This document shows, one piece after another, positions 31,641-40,100 of a stretch of DNA of 49,667 nucleotides. The stretch is from CAYPEL01 sp964409635. GTDB taxonomy: Bacteria; Pseudomonadota; Gammaproteobacteria; DSM-19610. The notes below the pieces were generated by a model. It was not told the origin of the DNA. It saw nothing but the letters and a program-made list of their open reading frames with translations, and made no database searches. Each line of letters begins with the position of its first letter. Positions within the stretch are counted from its first letter, which is position 1. Location: positions 1 to 49,667 of the forward strand of contig CAYPEL010000001.1 in the NCBI GenBank assembly GCA_964409635.1, in the 5' to 3' direction. A program made the translations under genes and the position numbers.

Positions 31641-33044
31641 TCACAACCCATCCAGCTTCAAATCTTTAATCTTTCTCGTCAACGTATTCCGCCCCCAACC
31701 TAACAAGCGCGCCGCATCCTGGCGGCGGCCACCGGTGTGCGCCAGCGCCACTTCGATCACGGCACGTTCAAATTCGGGTATGGCTTCATCCAGTATCGCT
31801 TCTTCACCCTCAGACAATTGCTGTTTGGCCCACTGGCGTAAGATTGCAGGCCAGTTAGCGGACTCCGCTACCGGTTCACTGGCGGGTGATTGTAATTCAA
31901 CCGGCAGATCAGCTACTCTTATTTCCTGACCGCTGGCCATCACCATCAACCATCGGCAGACATTTTCCAACTGCCTGACATTCCCCTGCCAGGGTAACTG
32001 CATTAGAAAGACCTCGGCTTCTTTACTTAACATCTTAGCCTCGACTTCCAGTTCACGCGCAGCACTATTCAAAAAGTGCCGCACCAATACGGGAATATCT
32101 TCACGCCGTTCACGCAATGCGGGTATCTGCACGCGAATCACATTTAAACGGTGAAATAGATCTTCCCGGAAATGCCCCTGCTCAACACGCTTTTCCAGAT
32201 TCTGATGCGTTGCGGCAATGATGCGCACATCCACCTTTACGGGCGTATGCCCCCCCACCCGGTAAAATTCACCGTCAGCAAGCACTCTTAATAAACGGGT
32301 CTGCAATTCAGCCGGCATATCACCAATTTCATCCAGAAACAGCGTACCGCGATCAGCCTGTTCAAAACGCCCTATGCGTTGGCCCTGTGCACCGGTAAAG
32401 GCACCGCGCTCATGGCCGAATAATTCGGATTCAAGCAGGTCTCTGGGAATTGCCGCCATATTCAGGGCAACAAATGGCTGTTCACTACGCGGGCTGTGCT
32501 GGTGCAATGCATGTGCGACCAATTCCTTACCGGTTCCGGATTCACCATTAATCAATACCGTCATATTAGAACGTGACAACCTGCCGATAGCGCGAAAAAC
32601 TTCCTGCATCGCGGGCGCTTCGCCTATCAGGCCCTGCATGGTTTGATTGACATTGACGGATTTCTGTTGCCGGGTACTGCGATTGTGCTCAACGGCACGG
32701 CGGGTTAATTCTACCGCTTCATTTACATCAAAAGGTTTTGGTAAATATTCAAATGCACCGCCCTGGTAAGCAGACACAGCACTGTCAAGATCCGTATGTG
32801 CGGTTATAACAATCACCGGCAGATCCGGATATCGGGATTGAATTTTGCCCAGCAACTCCAACCCATTCATACCAGGCATCCGCACATCGGTGATCAAGGT
32901 ATCCGGTTGCAGCTTATCCAGCGCTTCCAGAACACCTTTTGCTGACTCAAAAACGGTCACCTCAAAATTATTTTTCTTGAGGGCTTTTTCCAGCACCCAG
33001 CGTATCGACTGATCATCGTCAATCACCCATACGGTATCAGTCAT
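31641..33044 (-). CDS. glnG: Nitrogen regulation response regulator NtrC
   Basis: Sigma-54-dependent activator of nitrogen-assimilation genes. Receiver domain with phospho-acceptor Asp53 (LITDVRMPGMNG), AAA+ domain with Walker A GESGTGKE and the sigma-54 contact loop GAFTGA, and a C-terminal Fis-type helix-turn-helix (GGRRQDAARLLGWGRNTLTRKIKDL). 467 residues is the normal length. It overlaps the end of glnL by 8 bp. NtrC-like binding sites are visible upstream of glnL (34192, 34258) and of glnA (36638). Confidence 0.97.
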   Translation of the reverse strand: MTDTVWVIDDDQSIRWVLEKALKKNNFEVTVFESAKGVLEALDKLQPDTLITDVRMPGMNGLELLGKIQSRYPDLPVIVITAHTDLDSAVSAYQGGAFEYLPKPFDVNEAVELTRRAVEHNRSTRQQKSVNVNQTMQGLIGEAPAMQEVFRAIGRLSRSNMTVLINGESGTGKELVAHALHQHSPRSEQPFVALNMAAIPRDLLESELFGHERGAFTGAQGQRIGRFEQADRGTLFLDEIGDMPAELQTRLLRVLADGEFYRVGGHTPVKVDVRIIAATHQNLEKRVEQGHFREDLFHRLNVIRVQIPALRERREDIPVLVRHFLNSAARELEVEAKMLSKEAEVFLMQLPWQGNVRQLENVCRWLMVMASGQEIRVADLPVELQSPASEPVAESANWPAILRQWAKQQLSEGEEAILDEAIPEFERAVIEVALAHTGGRRQDAARLLGWGRNTLTRKIKDLKLDGL

Positions 33045-34083
33045 TGCTTATCTCCAACGGTAACAAAATAGTAAACACCGTACAGCCTGGCTCACTTTTG
33101 CACTCTATCAAGCCGCCGTGCTCATTAACCAATGTTTGCGCAATGGATAAACCGAGTCCGGTTCCTTCGGCGCGCCCGGTCACCATGGGGTAAAAGATTT
33201 TTTCGATCATGCTGGCTTCGATACCGGGCCCATTATCAATGATGTCAACCTGGGCAACGAGTTTGAAATTAGTATGACCAATGGTCAGATGCCGCTGCAC
33301 GCGGGTACTGATGCAGACTTCCTGCGCACCCACTTGTGCGGCATTTCTTATTATATTCAAGACGGCTTGAACCAACAGCTCCGGATCGGCAAGCAACGAA
33401 GGGATACTCGGGTCGTACTCACGCACCAGCGTTAAACCGATTTCCGCTTCAGCTTCTATCAGGTTGCAAACCCGCTCCAGCACCTCATGAATATTCGTGT
33501 CCTGTTTTCTCGGCATAGCCTTTGGGCCGAGCATGCGGTCTACCAAATTGCTCAATCGATCCGCTTCACTAATAATTACGGCGGTGTATTCCCGTAACTC
33601 GGCATCATCCAGCTCTTGTTCTAGCAACTGGGCTGCACCGCGTAATCCCCCCAGGGGATTTTTTATCTCGTGCCCCAGACCGCGTAACAATTCACGCGCT
33701 GCCTGCTGCTGCACCATAAGCTGTTCTTCCCGGCTGACTCTTAGTTTCTGGTCAACCTGTACCAATTCAATCAGCAACTCTTTACCGCTCAACGGACTGA
33801 CGGTGCAGTCGACGGTTTTTTTTAAACCGGCTACCTGAATCTCAAGTTCGTGCTCGGTAAAAGGGCTCCGCTCATGGATAACGTTTTCCAGCCGCTGCTT
33901 CAGACCATTTCTGACTTGAATGACGTCCGGCCAATAACTGCCGGCTATCTGCCGGCTGCTGACAGCTAATAAATTCTCAGCAGCAGGGTTCAAGTATTTC
34001 AGTTGAAATTGGCTATCCAGAAGAATAATGGCGGTATTCAGCGAATCCACCAACGCTGTTTTACTGGTTTCTAACTCTGACAT
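33037..34083 (-). CDS. glnL: Nitrogen regulation sensor kinase NtrB
   Basis: Cytoplasmic histidine kinase/phosphatase that controls NtrC in response to PII. A PAS domain (about residues 10-110) precedes the H box GLGHEIKNPLGGLRGAAQ (phosphorylated His138) and the ATPase motifs N (LNIIRNAAQ), G1 (DIIDNGPGIE) and G2 (GTGLGLSIA). The open frame reaches 34131, but MSELETSKTALVDSLNTAIILLD at ATG 34083 fits the family better. It is cotranscribed with glnG. Two dyads in the 245 bp upstream suggest autoregulation. Confidence 0.95.
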   Translation of the reverse strand: MSELETSKTALVDSLNTAIILLDSQFQLKYLNPAAENLLAVSSRQIAGSYWPDVIQVRNGLKQRLENVIHERSPFTEHELEIQVAGLKKTVDCTVSPLSGKELLIELVQVDQKLRVSREEQLMVQQQAARELLRGLGHEIKNPLGGLRGAAQLLEQELDDAELREYTAVIISEADRLSNLVDRMLGPKAMPRKQDTNIHEVLERVCNLIEAEAEIGLTLVREYDPSIPSLLADPELLVQAVLNIIRNAAQVGAQEVCISTRVQRHLTIGHTNFKLVAQVDIIDNGPGIEASMIEKIFYPMVTGRAEGTGLGLSIAQTLVNEHGGLIECKSEPGCTVFTILLPLEISND

Positions 34084-34191
34084 AGCTGCAAGACTGCAAA
34101 AACCAAACCAGCCATTCCTCAGTAAATGCAATTAAGTAAAAGATCAATAACCCATTGTATTAAAAAAATAAATAATTATTAATTAGATGCG

Positions 34192-34207
34192 GCACTAAAA
34201 TTAGTGC
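34192..34207. promoter_or_regulatory. NtrC-like palindrome, 8-nt spacer (weak)
   Basis: GCACTAAAATTAGTGC is a perfect palindrome with the NtrC half-sites GCAC and GTGC, but the spacer is 8 nt instead of the usual 7. It lies 109 bp upstream of the glnL start and 51 bp from a better site. It may be a second, lower-affinity NtrC site. Confidence 0.4.
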
Positions 34208-34257
34208 GTACTATTTTATGTAATACAACGGTTAAGAGCATGATTGCGACAAGAGAT

Positions 34258-34276
34258 ATGCACTATTATAGTGCAT
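34258..34276. promoter_or_regulatory. NtrC binding site upstream of glnL-glnG
   Basis: ATGCACTATTATAGTGCAT is a 19-bp dyad matching the NtrC consensus GCAC-N7-GTGC exactly. In enterobacteria such a site at the glnL promoter lets NtrC restrain its own operon. Here it is 175 bp before glnL and 53 bp past the DUF4124 stop. Confidence 0.7.
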
Positions 34277-34328
34277 AAATACACGCGGGGGACTTTTATT
34301 TATAATGGTCAGACCTGCCTTAGGGGTC

Positions 34329-34877
34329 TTAATTCGCTTTTTTTCGAGCAGGGAAGTTCAGGGAGTGGCGGTGCACCTGAAAATTGATGGTTTCAGTTTG
34401 CTTGATATCGGCGCCACCCGCGCTGATGAGGGTTGCTGAGAGCGTATGCTCACCGCGTTCCACATTATTGATCACGATGGAGAGCGACGTCACTGGCTCA
34501 CCCTGCGCAACACCATCCAGATAAAACTGCACGCGGTGACCCTGTTCAGTTTTTAGCGTCGGCTCCAGTGCCAGGCTAACGCGGACATCACCGGCATTAT
34601 CCCAAAAGGTTTGGCCATCACCCGGAGTTGCCACTGAAAACAGTGTATAGGCGCCCGCTGCTGTCCCCGCCGATGGAGTGGAAACCGCGGCTTTAAATGG
34701 CGGCAGGCTCGGTGCTGAGTAAGTCGAGGGCGCTTTCAGTTTAACCGGGCTGGATTTATTCCCAGGCACGTCGGTAAACACCGTATTACCTTGCTCATCG
34801 ACAGAGCGATAAATTTCAGCTTGAGCGCTGCCCATTACAAATAAGAGCGAAACAAATAATAGTGCTTTCATAATCAT
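34329..34877 (-). CDS. DUF4124 domain-containing exported protein
   Basis: 182 residues with a signal peptide (MKALLFVSLLFVMGSAQA) followed at once by the DUF4124 block EIYRSVDEQGNTVFTDVPG. The second half is a beta-sandwich-like domain (VRVSLALEPTLKTEQGHRVQFYLDGVAQGEP, NNVERGEHTLSATLI), resembling an Ig-like fold. Periplasmic, function unknown. DUF4124 genes between glnA and glnL are frequent in gammaproteobacteria, so it may share nitrogen control, though the glnA terminator separates them. The start is ATG 34877 or 34871. Confidence 0.85.
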   Translation of the reverse strand: MIMKALLFVSLLFVMGSAQAEIYRSVDEQGNTVFTDVPGNKSSPVKLKAPSTYSAPSLPPFKAAVSTPSAGTAAGAYTLFSVATPGDGQTFWDNAGDVRVSLALEPTLKTEQGHRVQFYLDGVAQGEPVTSLSIVINNVERGEHTLSATLISAGGADIKQTETINFQVHRHSLNFPARKKAN

Positions 34878-34945
34878 TACCTTATTCCTTGTCGTCCACC
34901 TGGCGCAAGCCTTGAGTCCGTATTTTGCTTATTTACAGTTAGCAC

Positions 34946-34976
34946 AAAAAATAACGCCCTCTATAAAAGAGGGCGT
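34946..34976 (-). terminator. Rho-independent terminator of glnA
   Basis: On the minus strand ACGCCCTCT, a 5-nt loop and AGAGGGCGT (9-bp stem, 34954-34976) are followed by TATTTTTTG. It lies 23 bp past the glnA stop and separates glnA from the DUF4124 gene. Confidence 0.88.
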
Positions 34977-34998
34977 AACATATTGTAAACTTAATATT

Positions 34999-36408
34999 TT
35001 ATAAGCTGTAGTACATCTCAAATTCTACCGGATGGGTCGTCATGCGTAATAGGGTGATTTCTTCCATTTTGAGGCTAATATAGGCATCAATAACATCATC
35101 GGTAAACACGCCACCCGCTGTCAGAAACTTCCTATCCTTATGCAACGCTTCCAGCGCCTGATCAAAAGAATGGCAAACCTGTGGGATCTTGGCTTCTTCT
35201 TTTGGAGACAGATCGTACAGATCCTTATCCATCGCATCGCCCGGGTGAATCTTGTTCTGGATACCGTCCAGACCCGCCATCAACATAGCGGAAAAGGCCA
35301 GGTAGGGGTTAGCGGTCGAATCCGGGAAGCGAATTTCGATACGGCGCCCTTTGGGATTGGGAACGTGAGGAATACGAATTGATGCAGAACGGTTACGCGC
35401 TGAGTAAGCCAGCATAACCGGTGCTTCAAAACCGGGCACCAAGCGCTTGTAGCTATTGGTCGAGGCATTACTAAACGCATTCAAGGCTTTGGCGTGTTTA
35501 ATGATGCCACCGATGTAGTACAGCGCAATATCAGACAGACCGCCATATTTTTTACCGGAGAACAGATTTTTGCCTTTTTTACCCAGCGACATGTGCACGT
35601 GCATGCCGTTACCGTTATCGCCCACCAGTGGCTTGGGCATAAAGGTCGCCGTCTTGCCGTAGCTATGGGCAACGTTTTGCACCACATATTTTAAAATCTG
35701 AACTTCGTCAGCCTTGCGCACCAGAGTGTTGAAAGCGACACCGATTTCACACTGACCGGCCGTCGCCACTTCGTGGTGGTGCACTTCAACGGGTGTGCCC
35801 ATTTCGTCTAGCGCCAGGCACATGGCTGATCGCATGTCGTGCAATGAATCGACGGGTGGCACCGGGAAATACCCCCCTTTTACACCAGGACGGTGGCCCA
35901 TGTTACCGTCTTCAAAAACGCGCTCAGTATTCCAGCACGCTTCATCTGAATCTACTTTATAGAATGCGCCACTCATATTGGCGCCCCAGCGTACATCATC
36001 GAAGACAAAAAATTCGTTTTCAGGACCAAAGTAGGCGGTGTCTGCTATACCGGTAGATTTCAAATAAGCCTCTGCGCGGTGCGCCAATGAACGGGGATCA
36101 CGTTCGTATCCCTGCATGGTCGTTGGTTCAACGATGTCGCAACGTAAATTCATCGTCGACTCATCTGCAAAAAGATCCATGACAGCCGTTGAAGTGTCGG
36201 GCATCAGAATCATGTCAGACTCATTAATACCTTTCCAGCCGGCGATACTCGAACCGTCGAACATCTTCCCGTCTTTGAAAAAGCCGCTATCCACTTCACG
36301 TGTTGGAATGGTAACGTGCTGTTCCTTACCACGCGTATCGGTAAATCGCAGGTCAACATACTTGACCCCGTTGTCTTTCATCAGTTTGTTGACCTTGCTT
36401 GCTGACAT
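34999..36408 (-). CDS. glnA: Glutamine synthetase, type I
   Basis: Dodecameric ATP-dependent ammonia-assimilating enzyme. Normal length (469). Conserved blocks: DGSSIAGW near residue 51, the metal site FGPENEFFVFDDV, HHHEVATAGQCEIG, the ATP site NGNGMHVHMS, and the substrate loop PGFEAPVMLAYSARNRSASIRIP. The adenylylation site is Tyr398 in DKDLYDLSP, indicating control by the GlnE cascade. A strong ribosome site (GGAGG) precedes ATG 36408. Upstream there is a sigma-54 promoter and an NtrC site, so transcription should rise under nitrogen limitation. Confidence 0.98.
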   Translation of the reverse strand: MSASKVNKLMKDNGVKYVDLRFTDTRGKEQHVTIPTREVDSGFFKDGKMFDGSSIAGWKGINESDMILMPDTSTAVMDLFADESTMNLRCDIVEPTTMQGYERDPRSLAHRAEAYLKSTGIADTAYFGPENEFFVFDDVRWGANMSGAFYKVDSDEACWNTERVFEDGNMGHRPGVKGGYFPVPPVDSLHDMRSAMCLALDEMGTPVEVHHHEVATAGQCEIGVAFNTLVRKADEVQILKYVVQNVAHSYGKTATFMPKPLVGDNGNGMHVHMSLGKKGKNLFSGKKYGGLSDIALYYIGGIIKHAKALNAFSNASTNSYKRLVPGFEAPVMLAYSARNRSASIRIPHVPNPKGRRIEIRFPDSTANPYLAFSAMLMAGLDGIQNKIHPGDAMDKDLYDLSPKEEAKIPQVCHSFDQALEALHKDRKFLTAGGVFTDDVIDAYISLKMEEITLLRMTTHPVEFEMYYSL

Positions 36409-36527
36409 GTAACTTCCTCCAAAGAATCTTTATTAAAAGAAAAACTAATTGTATAACTGATCTGGTACTTGCAGGGTGGTTACCCGCTTCATTAAGGCCA
36501 GAATTTTCGAGTATTAGCTGGCAAAGA

Positions 36528-36542
36528 GCAGGAATTATGCCA
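36528..36542 (-). promoter_or_regulatory. Sigma-54 promoter of glnA
   Basis: On the minus strand TGGCATAATTCCTGC places GG and GC exactly 12 bp apart, the -24/-12 arrangement (consensus TGGCAC-N5-TTGC). Transcription would start near 36516, about 108 nt before the glnA ATG. The NtrC-type site at 36638 lies about 130 bp upstream of that start, as expected for an enhancer. Confidence 0.7.
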
Positions 36543-36637
36543 TGGCTAAAACCGCATGCAAGTCCGTAGTTTACTCACCACTGTTCAGCCAGCTTAGCTT
36601 GCAACGCACAACGATAAAGCAAATCAACGCCTAAAGC

Positions 36638-36652
36638 GCACTAATATGGTGC
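36638..36652. promoter_or_regulatory. NtrC enhancer site for glnA
   Basis: GCACTAATATGGTGC fits GCAC-N7-GTGC and closely resembles the strong NtrC sites before enterobacterial glnA. It is centred about 130 bp upstream of the predicted sigma-54 start and sits 3 bp past the stop of the CDF transporter gene. A second strong site between it and the promoter was not seen. Confidence 0.7.
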
Positions 36653-36654
36653 GA

Positions 36655-37812
36655 TTACGGTTTAAATTGCACCTGTATACCCTTGATATAAGACAGCGAT
36701 GCGACCGCATTTTTCAGGCCCTCGACTAAACTTCCCGCCTCGGATGTGCTGCCCAGTAAACTAATGGGTAACACCAGTTCAACGTCAATCTCGCCGGATA
36801 AATAATGCAGAGTGACCGCTTCTATTTCGGCGTCCGGCAAGTGTGCCCAGCTTTTTTTCAACGCTGCAATGACCGTTTCACGTGCCGGCAAGTCACCACA
36901 CGGAGATTCGAGCTCGTCATCCTCCGGATCGATATGCACGGTCACATCAGAGACTGCTTCTACTTTATCAAACAATCGATACCGCACCGCTTCTCCGATC
37001 TGGTGCCCCTCTGAAACACTGACCCTGGGATCCACCTGGATGTGCACATCCACAAACGCATCGCCCGCACTCTTCCGGGTCCGCAGCATGTGTACGGCAC
37101 GGACACCACTGATACCAAAAATATGCTTTCGTATGGACGCGATTTCTTTCGGCTCCAGGGCGGTGTCAATCAGCTCCTTAGAACTTGAGCGAACGACATT
37201 AAAGCCAATTTTCGCGATCATGGCGGCAACCACCACCGCCGCCACTGAATCGAGATAGGGATAGCCGTACATGGCGCCCGCAATACCGATTACCACAACA
37301 ATGGATGAAACCGCATCGGATCGGCTGTGCCAAGCATTCGCCAAGAGCATGTCCGACCGCAACCGGCGGGCGGCGCGGACTGTGTAGTGGTAAATCCATT
37401 CCTTGGAAATCACAGACACCGTCGCCACCGCTAACGCTAACATACCCGGTTGCAGCAACATGCCTGGATCGTTGAGCCGCAGCACCGCATCGTAGCCAAT
37501 ACCGATAGCAATAACTATTAAAGCGAGACCGAGGCCTACTGTCGCCAGGGTTTCTATTCGGCCGTGGCCATAAGGGTGATCTTCATCCGCTGCTTTGTGA
37601 GAATGCTTGGCGGCATATAAAACGATAAAATCTGTCGCCAGATCGGATAAAGAATGTATGCCGTCTGCGACCAGTGCTTGAGAATGCGCCATCCAGCCAA
37701 CGAGAATTTTTGCTGTTCCTAGTAAGAAATCAATCAGCGACCCAACCAGGGTTACCTTTCGAACTTCGCTATAGCGTTGTTGTTGGGCCGTCAGGGCTGG
37801 GGCTACATTCAT
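36655..37812 (-). CDS. Cation diffusion facilitator transporter (FieF/ZitB type)
   Basis: A 385-residue inner-membrane metal/proton antiporter. Six transmembrane helices are expected in residues 20-220. The metal-binding pairs are HSLSD in helix 2 (DGIHSLSDLATDF) and HSRSD in helix 5 (NAWHSRSDAVSS), both HxxxD, which is common in Zn/Fe/Mn exporters. The C-terminal cytoplasmic dimerisation domain (about 225-385) is longer than in E. coli FieF (300 residues) and seems to contain an additional second half (ETVIAALKKSWAHLPDAEIEAV onward). Substrate cannot be told by sequence alone. Confidence 0.92.
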   Translation of the reverse strand: MNVAPALTAQQQRYSEVRKVTLVGSLIDFLLGTAKILVGWMAHSQALVADGIHSLSDLATDFIVLYAAKHSHKAADEDHPYGHGRIETLATVGLGLALIVIAIGIGYDAVLRLNDPGMLLQPGMLALAVATVSVISKEWIYHYTVRAARRLRSDMLLANAWHSRSDAVSSIVVVIGIAGAMYGYPYLDSVAAVVVAAMIAKIGFNVVRSSSKELIDTALEPKEIASIRKHIFGISGVRAVHMLRTRKSAGDAFVDVHIQVDPRVSVSEGHQIGEAVRYRLFDKVEAVSDVTVHIDPEDDELESPCGDLPARETVIAALKKSWAHLPDAEIEAVTLHYLSGEIDVELVLPISLLGSTSEAGSLVEGLKNAVASLSYIKGIQVQFKP

Positions 37813-37843
37813 GAAAGGTAGTTTATGCTCGCGCCTTGCTTCT

Positions 37844-38071
37844 CTAACTGCATACTTTAACAGTAATCAGAATTTCGTCATCATCTTGTTTGATATCGGT
37901 CACTTCATGACCGTTAACCCGGCACCAAGCGGGAATATCATGAATAGCGCCTGGATCGGTACAGCTAACCACCAGTGTATCGCCACTTACAAGTTGCTCT
38001 ACTCTATCCTGCGTACGGATAACCGGCAACGGACACAGCATGCGGCGGGCATCGAGTTGATGCTGGGTCAT
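37844..38071 (-). CDS. TusA/SirA-family sulfur carrier protein
   Basis: 75 residues with the family motif LDARRMLCPLPVIRTQ; the persulfide-carrying Cys is residue 13 in CPLP. TusA-like proteins pass sulfane sulfur to tRNA thiolation or other pathways. ATG 38071 overlaps the stop of the PP-loop gene upstream (ATGA), so the two are translationally coupled and probably act together. An in-frame ATG at 38080 is less likely. The CCxxxH-like part PGAIHDIPAWCRVNGHEV is the second family block. Confidence 0.9.
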   Translation of the reverse strand: MTQHQLDARRMLCPLPVIRTQDRVEQLVSGDTLVVSCTDPGAIHDIPAWCRVNGHEVTDIKQDDDEILITVKVCS

Positions 38072-39111
38072 ATATACCATTCCTGCGGGATAGCCTCTAC
38101 AGGCATAGGTTCAACCCGCAACAGCCGCTTGTCACCCTGTGCCGTTTGCCATTGTACTTCCACTTGTTGGGCGCTGCGCCCCTGGCTATAGCGTGCGGCT
38201 AAACGGGCCGCCAGTTGCACATCGTCTTCCGTGGTTTTGCCATCAATCAGAACCAGCGGGCCTTTATGACTCACCGGGCACAGGGAATCAAATTGCTTAC
38301 GATAGCCTTCCAGAAAACGGTTCTCACCCTCTTCCCGGCCGACAATAATTTTGAAATGTTCACGCGGTCTGAGATGACGGCCGACTTTCAGCAGCATGAT
38401 GTCATCAAGTTCGTAGCGTTTCTCGCCCTGGGTTTTCCAAAGATCCGCCAGCTTGACGGAATACTTTGCATCTGTCAGAAAACAACAGCCACCGGCAGGT
38501 TGTGCATAGTCCTCAAAACCGAACTGCTGTGCCAAGGCCATTTGGGGTTTACGCGAGCGGCCTGAAAAGTCGAACAGCTGTTCACGGCGCACCCAGCCTT
38601 CCCGCTCCGGTCGGGTTTCCGGCAGGTTTTTTGCGCACAAGGGCCGCAGTAATAAATCATACGCACCGGATTCTTTGGCGATCACTGGCATGGTTTCTTT
38701 ACGTTGTGATTTTGGCCGCTGGCCAATGACTTCACCGGTGACAATGAAGTCAAAAGCATTTTTCTCTAACCACTGCCGCGCCTTTTGCACCATGAATACT
38801 TTGCAATCCAGACAAGGATTCAGGTTAGCGCCATAACCATGTTTGGGATTGATAACGATATCTTTATATTCTTCGATGATATCGACAATGTGCAGCTTGA
38901 TCCCCAGCTGTTCAGCAGACCAAAGGGCATTGTTACGCTTAGGCTTAGCGCGGTCTTTTTTACGAATGGCGTGGGTATGGCCCTCGACACAAAAACCGGT
39001 ATAAAAATTAATACCCTCAACATGGATGCCCTGTTCGAGCATGACTTTGGCAGCCAATAGCGAGTCCAGGCCACCGGATATCAGGGCAACAGCTTTACGG
39101 GTTTGGAGCAT
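38068..39111 (-). CDS. ThiI/MnmA-like PP-loop tRNA sulfurtransferase
   Basis: 347 residues. The ATP pyrophosphatase motif SGGLDS is at 12-17 (VALISGGLDSLLAAKVML), as in MnmA/ThiI-type enzymes that adenylate tRNA before thiolation. NPCLDCKVFM and GGCCFLTD supply possible catalytic Cys pairs. A C-terminal domain (LRPREHFKIIVGREEGENRF onward) resembles the RNA-binding part seen in this uncharacterised group. It lacks THUMP and rhodanese domains of true ThiI. Coupled with a TusA-like carrier, it probably handles a thiolation reaction. ATG 39111 is chosen over GTG 39126. Confidence 0.82.
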   Translation of the reverse strand: MLQTRKAVALISGGLDSLLAAKVMLEQGIHVEGINFYTGFCVEGHTHAIRKKDRAKPKRNNALWSAEQLGIKLHIVDIIEEYKDIVINPKHGYGANLNPCLDCKVFMVQKARQWLEKNAFDFIVTGEVIGQRPKSQRKETMPVIAKESGAYDLLLRPLCAKNLPETRPEREGWVRREQLFDFSGRSRKPQMALAQQFGFEDYAQPAGGCCFLTDAKYSVKLADLWKTQGEKRYELDDIMLLKVGRHLRPREHFKIIVGREEGENRFLEGYRKQFDSLCPVSHKGPLVLIDGKTTEDDVQLAARLAARYSQGRSAQQVEVQWQTAQGDKRLLRVEPMPVEAIPQEWYI

Positions 39112-39227
39112 ATGAAAAACACGCACGATGAATGCAGAGTCTGGATTTTAACGGATTCTAACCCGCAAGGCAGCAACTGCCCTAATTGCAAAAGGGATTA
39201 GGTAACCCAGACTTATTCGCAAATGCC

Positions 39228-39287
39228 TGTAGGCGCGGTTTTAACCGCGATGGGCGGTAGAGCGATCGCGGTTAATTACTCCTACCG
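39228..39287. repeat. Paired REP-like elements (REPIN-like)
   Basis: A left copy starting TGTAGGCGCGGTT with hairpin CGCGGTT-TT-AACCGCG (39234-39249), a short spacer, and a right copy in opposite orientation (ATCGCGGTTAATTACTCCTACCG). The two are inverted relative to each other, the REPIN arrangement. Related single copies are at 5680 and 17403. Located between the PP-loop gene promoter side and the unknown gene at 39343. Confidence 0.7.
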
Positions 39288-39342
39288 TATTTGTAGCCTT
39301 CGTAAGCAGCAAGAAGTTCCTTAGTTAAAATTTCGTCCTGGA

Positions 39343-39921
39343 TTAGCGGAATTTAATACCAGCGCGTGGCAAAAAAGGTTCGACTTGATAATGATTGCGC
39401 AAGGTCGCGTAAGCCACCCGACTGCCGGTATCCGCCCACAATTCACTTGCCTGCAAAGCGGTCAGCGCCGGATTACCATTTAATGAACGAATAGAGTGCA
39501 GCACATCCATCACCGCAACAAAGGCACGGGCAAGACTGGAATAGAGTTGTTCACTGGTGCGATCGACCAGCACAGCTAACTGATCATAGGCCGAACGGCC
39601 CAGATTGACATAATAGCTAACTTTCACCAAGCGGCGCTCGGCCAGCTGCGGGAATAGTCCTGAGAACAATAAACACTGATCACCCACATCGCGTAACTTG
39701 CCACACTGTCCGGTAGAGTTACCGCCCGTCGCTTCAAAATAATCCCTCGCCATAATCCGTTCAACCAACTGTGGCTGGTCCGCGAAACGCATCAGCAAAA
39801 ATACCAGATAGGATTCTAGTGTTTCATCCAACTGTTGGTCGCAAGCCACCTGGGCTTCTTCAACCAGGGCGTGCCATTGTGCAACATCGGTCGGATGCAA
39901 TACCAGTGATGTCATATCCAC
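39343..39921 (-). CDS. Conserved hypothetical protein
   Basis: 192 residues, mainly helical by composition, no signal peptide or membrane segment. Conserved-looking segments include YLVFLLMRFADQPQLVERIMARDYF and DVGDQCLLFSGLFPQLAERRLVKVSYYVNLG; the Cys residues (about 73 and 83) have no metal-site spacing. I do not recognise a family name. It stands alone on the minus strand, divergent from glyQ (180 bp between the starts), so it may share regulatory sequence with glyQS. Function cannot be proposed. Confidence 0.75.
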   Translation of the reverse strand: MDMTSLVLHPTDVAQWHALVEEAQVACDQQLDETLESYLVFLLMRFADQPQLVERIMARDYFEATGGNSTGQCGKLRDVGDQCLLFSGLFPQLAERRLVKVSYYVNLGRSAYDQLAVLVDRTSEQLYSSLARAFVAVMDVLHSIRSLNGNPALTALQASELWADTGSRVAYATLRNHYQVEPFLPRAGIKFR

Positions 39922-40100
39922 CTCACTTGGGCCTCATATACAGGCCTTATCGGCGCTTCTCCCTTGGGCTTAAAGACACTCTATCAGGGTTGGACAGGGC
40001 TAATCCGTAAAATTTCCCGGTCACCGGCCTTACATCCGCACTCTTCGCCAAGCTATACTGTTCAGATTGTTATATTTTATAAAGAATTAGAAGGCAAACT

